Below are positions 7,680-15,995 of a DNA stretch of 64,000 nucleotides, piece by piece. The stretch's first letter is position 1; each line of letters starts with the position of its first letter. The stretch comes from Janthinobacterium sp051380875 (lineage in GTDB: Bacteria > Pseudomonadota > Gammaproteobacteria > Burkholderiales > Burkholderiaceae_D): contig NZ_JBNYXW010000023.1 of NCBI RefSeq assembly GCF_051380875.1, forward strand, positions 26,899-90,898, given 5' to 3'. The translations under genes and the position numbers were made by a program. The notes beneath the pieces were generated by a model, which was given only the letters and a program-made list of their open reading frames with translations, had not been told where the DNA came from and did no database searches.

Positions 7680-9071
7680 ATGAAATTATCTAACTTCGCC
7701 TTCTTGCTGGCCAGCCTGTGCGCTGCCGCAGGCGCACACGCGGCCCCGGTCGCATCCACCGCCGCAGCCTCCCCTTCATCGACGCCCCCCGCCAAGCCGC
7801 CGCAGGCCACCGCCGCGCCCGCCGCTACCGAGCATGCGGCCCTGCCGCCGCCGTCCTCGGCCGCGCAAAAGCTGTACACGGCGGCGCGCGCCGACATCCT
7901 GCAAGTGCGCGTGCTGCTGAAAAACGGCCGCACGCAGTCGTCCGTGGGCTCGGGCTTCCTGATCGGCACGGGCGACCTGGTGGTCAGCAACTATCATGTG
8001 GTGTCGCAATTCGCGCTCGACCCGGATACCTATGTGGGCGAATGGGTCGACACCAGCGGCCAGCGCGGCAATGTGGAATTGCTGGCCGTCGACGTGCTGC
8101 ACGACCTGGCCGTGCTGCGCGTGAACCGCCACGGCACGGGCTTTTTCAAGATGCCGGAGCAATTGGCGCCCCTGACGCAAGGGCAATACCTGTATTCGAT
8201 GGGCAATCCGCTGGACCTCGGCTTCGCCATCTCGGAAGGTTCGTACAACGGCGTCGTCACGCGCAGTTTTTACGATCAACTGATGTTTACGGGGCCGATC
8301 AATGCCGGCATGAGCGGCGGCCCCAGTGTGACGGCCAGCGGCGACGTAGCCGGCATCAATGTCTCGAAACGCCTCGATGGCGAGCTGGTCAGCTTTCTCG
8401 TGCCGGCCCGCTACGCCCAGCAATTGCTGGACAAGGTAGGCACGCAGGGCAAGCCACCGAAGGACTTCAAGCCGCTGGTGACGGCGCAGCTGCTGGCGCA
8501 CCAGGAAGTGATGCTGGCGCGCCTGCTGGACTCGCCCCTGAGCCTGAAAGCCATGGGCCCATACCGCGTGCCCGTGCGCGAATCGGACCAGATGCGCTGC
8601 TGGGGCCGCTCCAACGTGAAGTCCGACAAGCCCTACACGATCGACAACACCAGTTGCGCCATGGAGTCCGCCATCTTCATTTCCGGCGCCCTGCAGACGG
8701 GGCAAGTGTCGATGCGCCACGAGTTCCTGCGCAGCAGCGAACTGGGCGCCCTGCGCTTTTCCGAGCTGGCCAGCGCCTCGTTCAAGAATGAAAGCTTCGG
8801 CAGCTACAAGAGCACCAACCTGACGGGCCCCCATTGCATCGAACAGTTCGTCAAGAACAAGAGCCTGCCCCTGCGCGCCGTCATGTGCGTGCGCGCCTAC
8901 CGCAAATTTACCGGCCTGTACGATTTTGCCCTGCTGGCCGCCAGCACCGATGAACCACTGATGAACCTGCAAAGCCGCATCGATGCGCGCGGCGTGTCCT
9001 ACGCCAACGGCATGCGCGTGAGCCGCACCTTCCTCGAAGCGCTGTCGCGGGAAAGTGCCAAAAAGCCATGA
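7680..9071 (+). CDS. Secreted trypsin-like serine protease (S1/DegP type) with C-terminal domain
   Basis: 463 residues. A Sec signal peptide (about 1-22, ending AHA) is followed by a Pro/Ala-rich linker to residue 60. The protease domain covers about 65-250 and has the full triad: H106 (SNYHVV), D142 (HDLAVL) and S212 (NAGMSGGP). No PDZ domain is present. Instead a C-terminal region of about 200 residues contains several cysteines (for example MRCWGRSN, NTSCAM, GPHCIEQF, MCVRAYRKF), suggesting disulfides in the periplasm. AAAGGA precedes the ATG. It overlaps the following FHA gene by 4 bp, so the two are translationally coupled and probably act together. The substrate is unknown. Confidence 0.85.
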   Translation: MKLSNFAFLLASLCAAAGAHAAPVASTAAASPSSTPPAKPPQATAAPAATEHAALPPPSSAAQKLYTAARADILQVRVLLKNGRTQSSVGSGFLIGTGDLVVSNYHVVSQFALDPDTYVGEWVDTSGQRGNVELLAVDVLHDLAVLRVNRHGTGFFKMPEQLAPLTQGQYLYSMGNPLDLGFAISEGSYNGVVTRSFYDQLMFTGPINAGMSGGPSVTASGDVAGINVSKRLDGELVSFLVPARYAQQLLDKVGTQGKPPKDFKPLVTAQLLAHQEVMLARLLDSPLSLKAMGPYRVPVRESDQMRCWGRSNVKSDKPYTIDNTSCAMESAIFISGALQTGQVSMRHEFLRSSELGALRFSELASASFKNESFGSYKSTNLTGPHCIEQFVKNKSLPLRAVMCVRAYRKFTGLYDFALLAASTDEPLMNLQSRIDARGVSYANGMRVSRTFLEALSRESAKKP

Positions 9072-10045
9072 AAGCGCCCTATTACATTGAAATCGTGACC
9101 GAGAATGGCGAAGTGCAGCAGCGCCAGCGCATCGCTGCCTTGCCGATCCGCATCGGCCGCGGCTACGACAACGACTTCATCCTCGACGACGCGCACACGG
9201 CCGCAGCGCACGCCATCGTCGAGGACGACGGCGCAGGCGGCCTGCTGCTGCGCGACCTGGGCAGCCATAACGGCGTGATCCACGCCGGCCAGCGCCAGGC
9301 GCAAGTGGCATTAAGCGGCAACAGCATCGTGCGCCTGGGCCACACGCGCTTGCGCGTGCGTGCCAGCGACCATCCGGTGGCGCCCGAACTGAGCGACACG
9401 ACCATGCACAACTGGGAAGGCTTGCGCCCTGCCACCGCTGGCCTGGCCATGATCGGCATCTCGGCCGCCTTCAGCAACTGGCTGGGTGACGCGGAAGCGT
9501 TCGAGCCCATTTCCTACCTGATCCTCATCGCGTATGCGCTCGGCGGCGGCCTCGTGTGGGCGTCGATCTGGGCCGTGGCGAACCGCCTGTTCGGCCACAC
9601 GGCGCGCTTCGGCCGCCATGTGTTCATCATCGGCTGCGGCTTGCTGGCCATGGAAGCATGGGAACTGGGCAGCAATGTGCTGGCGTATGCACTATCGCTG
9701 GAAGTGCTGACGCGCTACGGACGGCATATGTTCATCGTCATTGTAGGCTGCATGATCTACTACCATTTGTGCACGATCAAGCCGCAGCATCCGCGCCGCT
9801 TCGCCCTCGTTGCCATGCTGCTGGCCATCATCGGCTCGACCTTGATTTTGCTGAGCAACTTGCAGATCAGTGGCCGCCTGGCTGACGAACCGTATATGTC
9901 GGTGATCTACCCGCCGGCACTGCGTTTGAGCCCGAACCACACGACGGACGCCTTCTTGCGCGAGGCGGCCGCCCTGCAACGTGGCGTCGATGCCGAGCGC
10001 GGCAAGGCTGCCAAAGGGGACGCCGCCGACGACAGCGACGAGTAG
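9068..10045 (+). CDS. FHA-domain multispanning membrane protein
   Basis: 325 residues. An N-terminal forkhead-associated domain (about 5-100) has the expected GR (30-31), a central H-A-H segment and SHNG (66-69), residues used to bind phosphothreonine. Five hydrophobic segments follow between about 125 and 265, then a polar Asp-rich tail. The FHA domain is expected in the cytoplasm. Start and stop overlap with the upstream protease (ATGA), so a cytoplasmic phospho-signal may be linked to a periplasmic protease. No kinase or phosphatase gene is adjacent, and I know of no named system with this pair. Confidence 0.82.
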   Translation: MKAPYYIEIVTENGEVQQRQRIAALPIRIGRGYDNDFILDDAHTAAAHAIVEDDGAGGLLLRDLGSHNGVIHAGQRQAQVALSGNSIVRLGHTRLRVRASDHPVAPELSDTTMHNWEGLRPATAGLAMIGISAAFSNWLGDAEAFEPISYLILIAYALGGGLVWASIWAVANRLFGHTARFGRHVFIIGCGLLAMEAWELGSNVLAYALSLEVLTRYGRHMFIVIVGCMIYYHLCTIKPQHPRRFALVAMLLAIIGSTLILLSNLQISGRLADEPYMSVIYPPALRLSPNHTTDAFLREAAALQRGVDAERGKAAKGDAADDSDE

Positions 10046-10062
10046 GCAAAGCGCCTGACGTG

Positions 10063-10101
10063 AAAAGCCCGCCGTGTCCTTGCAGACCGGCGGGCTTTTT
10101 A
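10063..10101 (+). terminator. Intrinsic terminator after the protease-FHA operon
   Basis: GCCCGCCG (10067-10074) pairs with CGGCGGGC (10088-10095), flanked by AAAA and TTTTT, so it could work in both directions for the convergent PEP-CTERM gene as well. Confidence 0.85.
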
Positions 10102-10138
10102 GCCTGCGCCTTCAGGCGCGGAGACGTCGTCAATCAAA

Positions 10139-10795
10139 TCAGAACTTGACGTCCTGCTTGCGCCGTGCGGTGAGGCCCAGCAGGCCCAGACCGATCAGCA
10201 GCATGGCATAAGTCGACGGTTCCGGCACGGCCGACACCAGGCCATCGGTGCTGGCAAAGCTGGTGAAATTGCTGTTGCCCGCCTTGAACTGCACTTGCTG
10301 GCCGCCGTCGCAGCAGCCTTCCAGGCCGAAGATGCTCAGGGTATGATTGCCGGCCGACAAGGTGCTCGAACCGCCGAGGAACTGGCTGCTGCTATTGTAG
10401 TTGCCAGCCCACCACAGGTCGCTGCTCTTGAAGTCCAGCGCCACGCCGTCGAGGAACAGGGCGCCGCCCTTGCCGAAATCAACGCCGCTGCGGAAGCTCC
10501 AGGCGCCCGCATCGGCCGCGCTGACACCAAAATTGATTACCGACTTGAAGGCGATGTTCGTGCCGCTGCCGAACAGGCTGCTATTGTCGACGTTGTTATA
10601 GCTGGCGATGCTCGTCGAGCCATAGCCGGCGCCCGGCGTGGCCACGGCGGCATTTACCACCGTCTGGTAGGCGGCGGCAGACGTTTGCGCGCCTGCGTTC
10701 GAGTAGCCGGTGGAGAGGGTGATGGTGCTGGCGTTCGCGTGGGCAAACACACCGGCAGCGATCAGCGACAGGGCGATTTTAGGCAAGTTTTTCAT
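10139..10795 (-). CDS. PEP-CTERM sorting-domain protein with CCxG motif
   Basis: 218 residues. A signal peptide (about 1-22, ending ANA) precedes a Ser/Gly/Asn-rich body with a CCDGG motif at 161-165, typical of the CCxG group of PEP-CTERM proteins. The C-terminus has VPEPSTYAMLLIGLG (PEP at 191-193), a transmembrane helix and a basic end (ARRK), the signature of proteins processed by exosortase and archaeosortase-like enzymes. It is expected at the cell surface or linked to exopolysaccharide. No exosortase is in the window; these systems normally scatter substrates across the genome. The function of the body is not recognised. Confidence 0.88.
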   Translation of the reverse strand: MKNLPKIALSLIAAGVFAHANASTITLSTGYSNAGAQTSAAAYQTVVNAAVATPGAGYGSTSIASYNNVDNSSLFGSGTNIAFKSVINFGVSAADAGAWSFRSGVDFGKGGALFLDGVALDFKSSDLWWAGNYNSSSQFLGGSSTLSAGNHTLSIFGLEGCCDGGQQVQFKAGNSNFTSFASTDGLVSAVPEPSTYAMLLIGLGLLGLTARRKQDVKF

Positions 10796-11319
10796 GATGG
10801 TATCGAGTCCAATAAGTATTCAGTAGGCGCAACAGGCGTGCGGGCGCTTGAGCTCAATACACGCTGCATTGAGGCGTGTAGGCGAAGCGCTAGGAAATTG
10901 CAAGGATGAGCGGTCGGGGATGGCTTTCCGCGCAACATCGCGGACTTGCAGCGCGCCATGGCGGCACTGCAAGCATCCTGGAAAGGGTTCGGGTTCCCGG
11001 GACAAAACCAGACAATTGACGGGTCAGGCAAAACGTTGAAGCTATTTTAGCTTAATTTCCCCGCAAGAAATTATTTTTTATCATCAAAGATATTTTTCTG
11101 GCAATAATATGCCTAACGAGAGAAAACCCCCGCCACAGCCCTGCGGCGCGGGCGCTGCGGCACTGGCGGTAGCCTGGAAGGTGTCGCGCAAGCACCACAA
11201 ACGGCGCCGCCACTGTCGCATCTTGCGTATTTCTTTTCGCGCACGGCTACACCACGGGGCGAAACAGCATGGCAAAATGCAGTTACGCTACTATCTATCC
11301 GATGAGGAGGTAAGAGGAA
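10796..11319. other. Intergenic region without a supported gene (524 bp)
   Basis: The left part is the 5' region of the PEP-CTERM gene and contains a short hairpin (TACACGC/GCGTGTA, about 10858-10880). The stretch 11040-11110 is strikingly AT-rich; on the minus strand a TTGCCA with an A/T-rich -10 region there could be the PEP-CTERM promoter, implying a leader of roughly 250 nt. The right part leads to the YjbR gene. No convincing coding sequence is seen. Confidence 0.4.
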
Positions 11320-11658
11320 ATGGTCGACCTGGAAGAACTACGCTATCTGGCACTGTCGTTTCCCGACGCCACAGAGGAAGAACACCACGACCGTCCGGCG
11401 TTCCGCGTGGGCGGGAAGATCTTTGCCACCCTGCCCGACGACGAGCACATCAACGTGCTGCTCGATGCGGAAGCGGCGCATATCGCCACCGTCATCACGC
11501 CCACCTGCTGCGAGAAACTCTGGTGGGGCGAGCGCCTGGCGGGCATCACGGTGCGCCTGGCGGACGCCGAACTGGACATGCTGGCCGCCACCCTGACGGC
11601 CGCGTGGCGGCGCAAGGCGCCCAGCGACCTGGCCAAGAGCATCGACCAGGCAGGGTAA
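11320..11658 (+). CDS. MmcQ/YjbR family protein
   Basis: A 112-residue cytoplasmic protein of the MmcQ/YjbR family (double-wing fold), recognised from the opening LEELRYLALSFPDATEEEHHDRPAFRVGGKIFATL and the WWGERLAG segment near residue 67. The family is often called DNA-binding on structural grounds, but its cellular role is not established. Length is normal. The start is supported by GAGG ending 4 nt upstream, preceded by a second purine-rich GAGGAGG. It converges on the TetR gene with only 9 bp between the stops, so no separate terminator fits. Confidence 0.8.
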   Translation: MVDLEELRYLALSFPDATEEEHHDRPAFRVGGKIFATLPDDEHINVLLDAEAAHIATVITPTCCEKLWWGERLAGITVRLADAELDMLAATLTAAWRRKAPSDLAKSIDQAG

Positions 11659-11667
11659 AACGCGACG

Positions 11668-12288
11668 CTACAACGGCCAGTTGCGCAGCAGCAGCGCCAC
11701 CATTTGCTGCAACTGCTCTCGCGACACGCCAGCGGCGGCCTGTATCGCCATGCCCTGCGATAAGGTCACGACAAAGCGCGCCTGCTGCTCGGGGCAGGAA
11801 TCGGGCGGCAAATCGCCCTCGTCCCTGGCGCGGCGCAGCCGGTCGCGCAGCTTGATCTCGCCGCGCAGGCGGCGCGCAAACAATTCATCGCGGATCGGCA
11901 AGGCATCGTCGCTGCAGGCCAGCGCCGCATTCACGCCCATGCAGCCGTGCGGGCCGTCGGGCATGGTTTGCGCATCGACATATTGCGTCAGCAACGCTTC
12001 GACCACCTGGCGCGCCGTCGGCTGCTCCAGCGCCGCATCGAAAAAGCACATGCGCGTGTCACTGTAGCGCTCCAGCGCCTTGTGGAATAATTGCTCCTTG
12101 TTGCCGAAGACGGCATACAGGCTGGGCCGGTTCATGCCCATGGCTTTCGTCAGCTCGGGCAGGGAACTGCCTTCATAGCCCTTTTCCCAGAACACCTTCA
12201 TGGCGCAATCGAGCGCCTCGTCCGCATCAAAAGTGCGCGGCCGGCCCGTTTTTGCCTTGCCTGTCTCAGCTGTTTTTTCTTGTTTCAT
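11668..12288 (-). CDS. TetR/AcrR family transcriptional regulator
   Basis: 206 residues. After a basic N-terminal tail, residues 13-60 form the helix-turn-helix domain (GRPRTFDADEALDCAMKVFW, then SSLPELTKAMGMNRPSLYAVFG). The C-terminal ligand-binding domain contains a CMGVNAALAC segment. This looks like the group that controls reductase and efflux genes in response to electrophiles, but the ligand cannot be read from sequence. I use the ATG at 12288; a longer frame to 12357 would run across the probable promoter. Two ACCGGT palindromes upstream may be its operators. The divergent target gene expected for such regulators is missing (see findings). Confidence 0.88.
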   Translation of the reverse strand: MKQEKTAETGKAKTGRPRTFDADEALDCAMKVFWEKGYEGSSLPELTKAMGMNRPSLYAVFGNKEQLFHKALERYSDTRMCFFDAALEQPTARQVVEALLTQYVDAQTMPDGPHGCMGVNAALACSDDALPIRDELFARRLRGEIKLRDRLRRARDEGDLPPDSCPEQQARFVVTLSQGMAIQAAAGVSREQLQQMVALLLRNWPL

Positions 12289-12290
12289 GC

Positions 12291-12350
12291 CGACCGGTAA
12301 AAATGATTGACAACGATATCTGCCTGCAGCAATTGTATACGGACCGGTTA
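12291..12350 (-). promoter_or_regulatory. Candidate TetR operators (paired ACCGGT sites)
   Basis: Two sites, GACCGGTAAAAA (from 12292) and GACCGGTTAAAAA (from 12342), each contain the palindrome ACCGGT and lie exactly 50 bp apart just upstream of the TetR gene. Related TetR proteins often bind ACCGGT-type palindromes, so autoregulation is plausible. Confidence 0.45.
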
Positions 12351-12446
12351 AAAACACTGGCCCAGTCTTTCAGGAATGCCATCATGCCCCTGACGGCCTT
12401 GCTGGCCCCCTGCTGATCGCGCCGAACCTCTTACATCAAAAAACGT

Positions 12447-12749
12447 TCAGATGCGGCCGCGGCGAAATTCGCCCAGGAATTTCTTCACCTCGGCCGGCGT
12501 CATCGGCACGTCCGCATCGGCGTGATACGCATACAAGAATGGCGTACCGCCCAGGCGGTCCGTCAGCTTGGCGAACAGCAAAAAGCGGCTGCCCAAGCGA
12601 TAGCGCTGCACGTCGACCAGGCGGCGCGAACACTGCACGGCCAGCTCGGGCGAAAACGCCTGGCCCGGCACGGGGCGCATTTCTACACGGCCATTAATCG
12701 CGCGCGATTCAACGGCGACATGCCGGTATGCATAAGTGTCACGAGTCAT
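12447..12749 (-). CDS. Hypothetical protein, 100 residues
   Basis: A small basic protein with no signal peptide, membrane segment or motif I recognise. The middle carries RLGSRFLLFAKLTDRLGGTPFLY and the C-terminus PMTPAEVKKFLGEFRRGRI, suggesting a compact folded domain. It is supported as real by a good Shine-Dalgarno sequence (AGAGGTGG about 4 nt before the ATG), a codon use like its neighbours, and a clean fit between the TetR gene and the sugar dehydrogenase. It lies downstream of the latter on the same strand but beyond a hairpin, so it may be transcribed separately. Confidence 0.65.
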   Translation of the reverse strand: MTRDTYAYRHVAVESRAINGRVEMRPVPGQAFSPELAVQCSRRLVDVQRYRLGSRFLLFAKLTDRLGGTPFLYAYHADADVPMTPAEVKKFLGEFRRGRI

Positions 12750-12771
12750 GCCGCCACCTCTTTCTGAGCAA

Positions 12772-12799
12772 AGGCGCCATCTTAAGCGAAGATGGCGCC
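12772..12799 (-). terminator. Hairpin after the sugar dehydrogenase gene
   Basis: GGCGCCATCTT and AAGATGGCGCC form a perfect 11-bp stem with a 5-nt loop, 8 bp past the dehydrogenase stop. On the minus strand only TTT follows, so termination may be partial. Confidence 0.7.
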
Positions 12800-12806
12800 C
12801 GGCGTG

Positions 12807-13964
12807 CTACTGCGCCACGATGCGCAGCAAGCGCCCATTCTCTTCATCGGTCAGCGCATACAGGTAGCCATCCGGCCCCTGGCGCACGTCGCGCACGCGC
12901 GCACCGATGGCCAGCCGATCCTGCCCTGTCACCTTGCCATTTGCATCGACGGCGACGCGGCGGATGTCCTTGGCCGCCAGGCCGCCGCTGAAAACGCTGC
13001 CGCGCCAGGCGGCAATCTTGTCGCCAGTGTAGACGGCCAGCCCCGACGGCGCCGGCGATGGCACCCAGGCCACGCTTGGATTGAGCATGCCGGCCACCTC
13101 GTGCCTGCCGACGGGTTCATGCGTCTTGTAGTCGGCGCCATAACTTTGCAGCGGCCAGCCATAGTTGCCGCCCGCCACCACCAGGTTCAGTTCGTCGCCC
13201 CCATACGGGCCGTGCTCCGTGGCCCACACGCGGCCGGAAACAGGGTCGAGCGCCAGGCCCTGCACGTTGCGGTGGCCCATCGACCAGATTTCCGGCAAGG
13301 CGCCCCTGGCGGCCAAAGGATTGCCGGGCGCAGGCTTGCCCTCGTCCGACAGGCGCAGGATGGAACCCTGATGCGTGGCCAGGTTTTGCGCCTGCTCGCG
13401 CGCCAGGCGGTCACCGATGCGCAGCGGCGGATTGCCGCCATCGGCCACGCTCATCAGCAAAGTGCCGTCCGGCAGCCACAGCAGGCGCGAACCGAAATGC
13501 TGGCCGCCGCTCTTGTCGGTCGATACCTTGAACAGGGTCTGGATGCCCGTCACCTTCTTGCCGTCGAACACGCCGCGCACCAGGGTCGTGCGGTTGGCGT
13601 CATTGTTGCCTGTAGAGACCGTCATGTACACGCGCGGCGTCGCCTTGCCCGCATCTTGCGGGTGGATCACGATATCGAGCAAGCCGCCCTGCCCGCCCGT
13701 AAAGACGGCGGGCATGCCTTCCAGCGCCACGTCCTCGAATTTCTTGCCATTGAGCAGATGCAAGGTGCCCTGCTTGCTGGTGACCAGTGCACGGCCCTCG
13801 CCCAGCCAGGCGATGCCCCATGGCTGGCGCACGCCTTCGGCCACGGTGACGGCGCGCCAGCCCTGTTTTGCGGCAGCCGGCTCGCCGCTCGCGGCCAGTT
13901 CGGCGTGGGCGAATGGCGTGGTGGAAAATGCCAGAGCAAGCAAGATGCTGATTGGGCGTCGCAT
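12807..13964 (-). CDS. Soluble PQQ-dependent aldose sugar dehydrogenase, YliI-like
   Basis: 385 residues with a Sec signal peptide (about 1-21, ending AHA), so periplasmic. It has the six-bladed glucose/sorbosone dehydrogenase fold: QPWGIAWLGEGRALVT, GGQGGLLDIVIHP, GQHFGSRLLWLPDG (His general base region), WSMGHRNVQGLALDP and TEHGPYGGDELN, as in E. coli YliI, which oxidises aldoses with PQQ and calcium. Length is usual. No pqq biosynthesis genes are in the window, so the cofactor must come from elsewhere or from outside. It sits 63 bp downstream of ispF on the same strand; the link to isoprenoid synthesis is probably only positional. Confidence 0.88.
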   Translation of the reverse strand: MRRPISILLALAFSTTPFAHAELAASGEPAAAKQGWRAVTVAEGVRQPWGIAWLGEGRALVTSKQGTLHLLNGKKFEDVALEGMPAVFTGGQGGLLDIVIHPQDAGKATPRVYMTVSTGNNDANRTTLVRGVFDGKKVTGIQTLFKVSTDKSGGQHFGSRLLWLPDGTLLMSVADGGNPPLRIGDRLAREQAQNLATHQGSILRLSDEGKPAPGNPLAARGALPEIWSMGHRNVQGLALDPVSGRVWATEHGPYGGDELNLVVAGGNYGWPLQSYGADYKTHEPVGRHEVAGMLNPSVAWVPSPAPSGLAVYTGDKIAAWRGSVFSGGLAAKDIRRVAVDANGKVTGQDRLAIGARVRDVRQGPDGYLYALTDEENGRLLRIVAQ

Positions 13965-13996
13965 GAATTGGTGTCTCCTGTCAGTGGTTGCTACGA

Positions 13997-14031
13997 TGGT
14001 CAGTGGTCAATGCTCAGTGCTCAGTGCTCAG
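13997..14031. repeat. Five 7-bp tandem units overlapping the ispF stop
   Basis: TGGTCAG, TGGTCAA and three copies of TGCTCAG run head to tail from 13997; the last unit covers the ispF stop codon. The number of units is a likely site of slippage. Confidence 0.8.
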
Positions 14032-14528
14032 GCGCGCAGCAGCAAGGCCACCGCTTCGGCCGCGATGCCTTCCTCGCGGCCCAGGTAGCCCAGCTTTTCA
14101 TTCGTCTTGGCCTTGATGTTGACCTGCCCGACCGATACACCCAGGTCTTCGGCCACGTTGGCGCACATGGCGGCGATGTGCGGCGCCATCTTCGGGCGCT
14201 GGGCGATGATGGTGGCGTCGATATTGCCGATCACATAACCGGTAGCTTGCACGCGGCGCACGGCTTCGCGCAGCAGCGTGCGTGAATCGGCGCCCTTGAA
14301 TTGCGCGTCCGTGTCGGGGAAGTGGCGGCCGATGTCGCCCAGCGCGGCCGCGCCGAACAGTGCGTCCGTGATGGCGTGCAGCAGCACGTCGGCGTCGGAG
14401 TGACCCAGCAAGCCCAGGTGATGGGGGATTTTCACGCCGCCGATGATCAGGTCGCGGTGCTCCACCAGCGCGTGGCAGTCATAGCCCTGGCCGATACGGA
14501 AGGGAAGTACGGGTGTGCTTGTGCTCAT
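14028..14528 (-). CDS. ispF: 2-C-methyl-D-erythritol 2,4-cyclodiphosphate synthase
   Basis: Fifth enzyme of the MEP isoprenoid pathway; it cyclises CDP-methylerythritol 2-phosphate to methylerythritol cyclodiphosphate with release of CMP. The 166 residues include the metal ligands D17 and H19 (GQGYDCH), the GHSDADVLLHA motif, the DIGRHFPDTD segment and IKAKTNEKLGYLGR near the C-terminus, all standard. It overlaps ispD by 4 bp (ATGA), giving the common ispD-ispF pair with translational coupling. The stop codon lies in a 7-bp tandem repeat. Confidence 0.97.
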   Translation of the reverse strand: MSTSTPVLPFRIGQGYDCHALVEHRDLIIGGVKIPHHLGLLGHSDADVLLHAITDALFGAAALGDIGRHFPDTDAQFKGADSRTLLREAVRRVQATGYVIGNIDATIIAQRPKMAPHIAAMCANVAEDLGVSVGQVNIKAKTNEKLGYLGREEGIAAEAVALLLRA

Positions 14529-15271
14529 GTGTCTCTTTCAAATGCTGGGATGGGCCAAGAATTGGCCAAATACAGCTCGGCCGTGTGGATGTCGCGCGGC
14601 AGGGTCACTTTCAGGTTGCGCGGGTGGCCCTCGATCAGTCTTGGCGCCAGGCCCAGCGCTTCGACGGCGCTGGCGTCGTCCGTGATGGCTTGCGGATCGG
14701 GCGCTTGCGCCAGGGCTCGCAGCAGCAAGGCATAGCTGAACATTTGTGGCGTCTGCGCCAGCCACAGGCCATCGCGCGGCACCGTCTGCGCCGACAAGTT
14801 GCCTGACCCCGCACCTTGCCCTGCCCGTTTGACGGTATCGACCACGGGCAAGGCCAGCAAGCCACCGGCCGGATGCTCGCCCACCCCGGTGATGAGTTTT
14901 TCGATCAGCGCCGGCGTCAGGCCGGGCCGGGCCGCGTCGTGCACCAGTACCTGGTCGTGCGCGGCGATGCTGCCCTGCAGCGCCTGCAGGGCATTCAAAA
15001 TGGTTTCCATGCGCGTGGCGCCGCCGCAGCGCAGCACCGTCACATCTTGATCTGGCACAAGGCCATCGATCAGGCCATCGTCGGGACTGACGACGATATA
15101 CGTATGCGCGATCAGGGGGCAGGCGATAAAAGCGTCGAGTGCGTGGCGCAGCATGGGTTTGCCGGCGATGGGCAAGTATTGCTTGGGACTGCCCGCCTCC
15201 ATGCGCGCGCCCACGCCGGCGGCGGGGATCAGCGCAAAGTATCGGACGGTGTTCGGTGCTGCTACTGTCAT
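14525..15271 (-). CDS. ispD: 2-C-methyl-D-erythritol 4-phosphate cytidylyltransferase
   Basis: Third enzyme of the MEP pathway, coupling CTP to methylerythritol 4-phosphate. The 248-residue cytoplasmic protein shows the nucleotide-binding opening ALIPAAGVGARM, the SPKQYL motif, VHDAARP and the DTVKRA segment, with TDDASAVEALG near the end, as expected. It is about 10-15 residues longer than E. coli IspD because of a short tail that reaches into ispF. The gene for the secreted HExxH protein lies 12 bp upstream on the same strand, so the three may share a transcript. Confidence 0.97.
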   Translation of the reverse strand: MTVAAPNTVRYFALIPAAGVGARMEAGSPKQYLPIAGKPMLRHALDAFIACPLIAHTYIVVSPDDGLIDGLVPDQDVTVLRCGGATRMETILNALQALQGSIAAHDQVLVHDAARPGLTPALIEKLITGVGEHPAGGLLALPVVDTVKRAGQGAGSGNLSAQTVPRDGLWLAQTPQMFSYALLLRALAQAPDPQAITDDASAVEALGLAPRLIEGHPRNLKVTLPRDIHTAELYLANSWPIPAFERDT

Positions 15272-15283
15272 GCCATTCCTTGT

Positions 15284-15985
15284 CTAGTTGGCGGGCGCTG
15301 CCTTGCCCGCCAGGATGTTCTGGATCTCGCCGTTGCAAGCCTTGCCCAGGCGCGCATATTCTTGCGCAGAATCAATGGCTGCCTGCAAGGTTTCCACCTT
15401 GCGCATTTCTGCCTTGATATACGGCAACCAGCCCGTATCGATCTCACGCGCCAGCGCCGCCTTGGCCGTGCCGCTGGGCGCGTACAGGGGCCGGGCCTCG
15501 AAGCGCTTGGCCAGCGCAGCGCGCACGGTCTTTTCCACTCTGGGCAAATGCTGCATATAAGTCTGCATGTGCCGCAACTCATGCGCGAGTATCACATCAT
15601 ACGCGCAGCTGCCGGGCGCGAACTCGCGTCCGATATAGATCACCACGGGCGCATACGTGAGCGACACGGTAATCTGCGGCGCCACGCATTCATAGCCGCT
15701 GGCTGGGTCTTGCAGCATGGGGCCGGCCAGGGCAATGGCGACACGCGAATCGGTCTTGGTCAGGCCCAGCACCCAGGTGTTCTGGCGCGCTACGCCCTTC
15801 ATGACGGTCAGCGCCCTGTAGGGCAGATGCGTGTCGATGCTGTAACCGTTCTGCTGCGCCGTCAGGACGGACACCGTCTTGTTAATGGTGTCTTCGCAGC
15901 GCACCTGGAACGGCGTACGCGCCTGCGCCTGTGCCTGCACACCCAGGGCGGCACTGGCTAACAGCAGGAAGATCGGCAGGCGCAT
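15284..15985 (-). CDS. Secreted protein with HExxH zinc-protease motif
   Basis: 233 residues with a Sec signal peptide (about 1-20). The key feature is ILAHELRHMQTY with HELRH at 135-139, the zinc-binding and catalytic motif of gluzincin-type metallopeptidases; a possible third ligand follows in the long helical C-terminal half. C30, C100 and C127 could form disulfides. I do not recognise a named family, although the layout resembles uncharacterised predicted secreted Zn-proteases of the DUF922 kind. It lies 12 bp before ispD and 10 bp after nudF, so it sits in a possible nudF-HExxH-ispD-ispF transcript, but nothing links it to isoprenoid synthesis. Confidence 0.7.
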   Translation of the reverse strand: MRLPIFLLLASAALGVQAQAQARTPFQVRCEDTINKTVSVLTAQQNGYSIDTHLPYRALTVMKGVARQNTWVLGLTKTDSRVAIALAGPMLQDPASGYECVAPQITVSLTYAPVVIYIGREFAPGSCAYDVILAHELRHMQTYMQHLPRVEKTVRAALAKRFEARPLYAPSGTAKAALAREIDTGWLPYIKAEMRKVETLQAAIDSAQEYARLGKACNGEIQNILAGKAAPAN

Positions 15986-15995
15986 GCGTGTAATA

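Noticed and set aside
11109..11855. Open frame of 248 codons on the + strand
   Set aside because: It crosses the YjbR gene in another frame and the TetR 3' end, has Arg-rich content and no ribosome-binding site. The YjbR frame is supported instead.
13997..14031. Relation of the 7-bp tandem units to the 118-bp repeat family
   Set aside because: Both contain CTCAG-like words, but the units do not align with any part of the element beyond a few bases.
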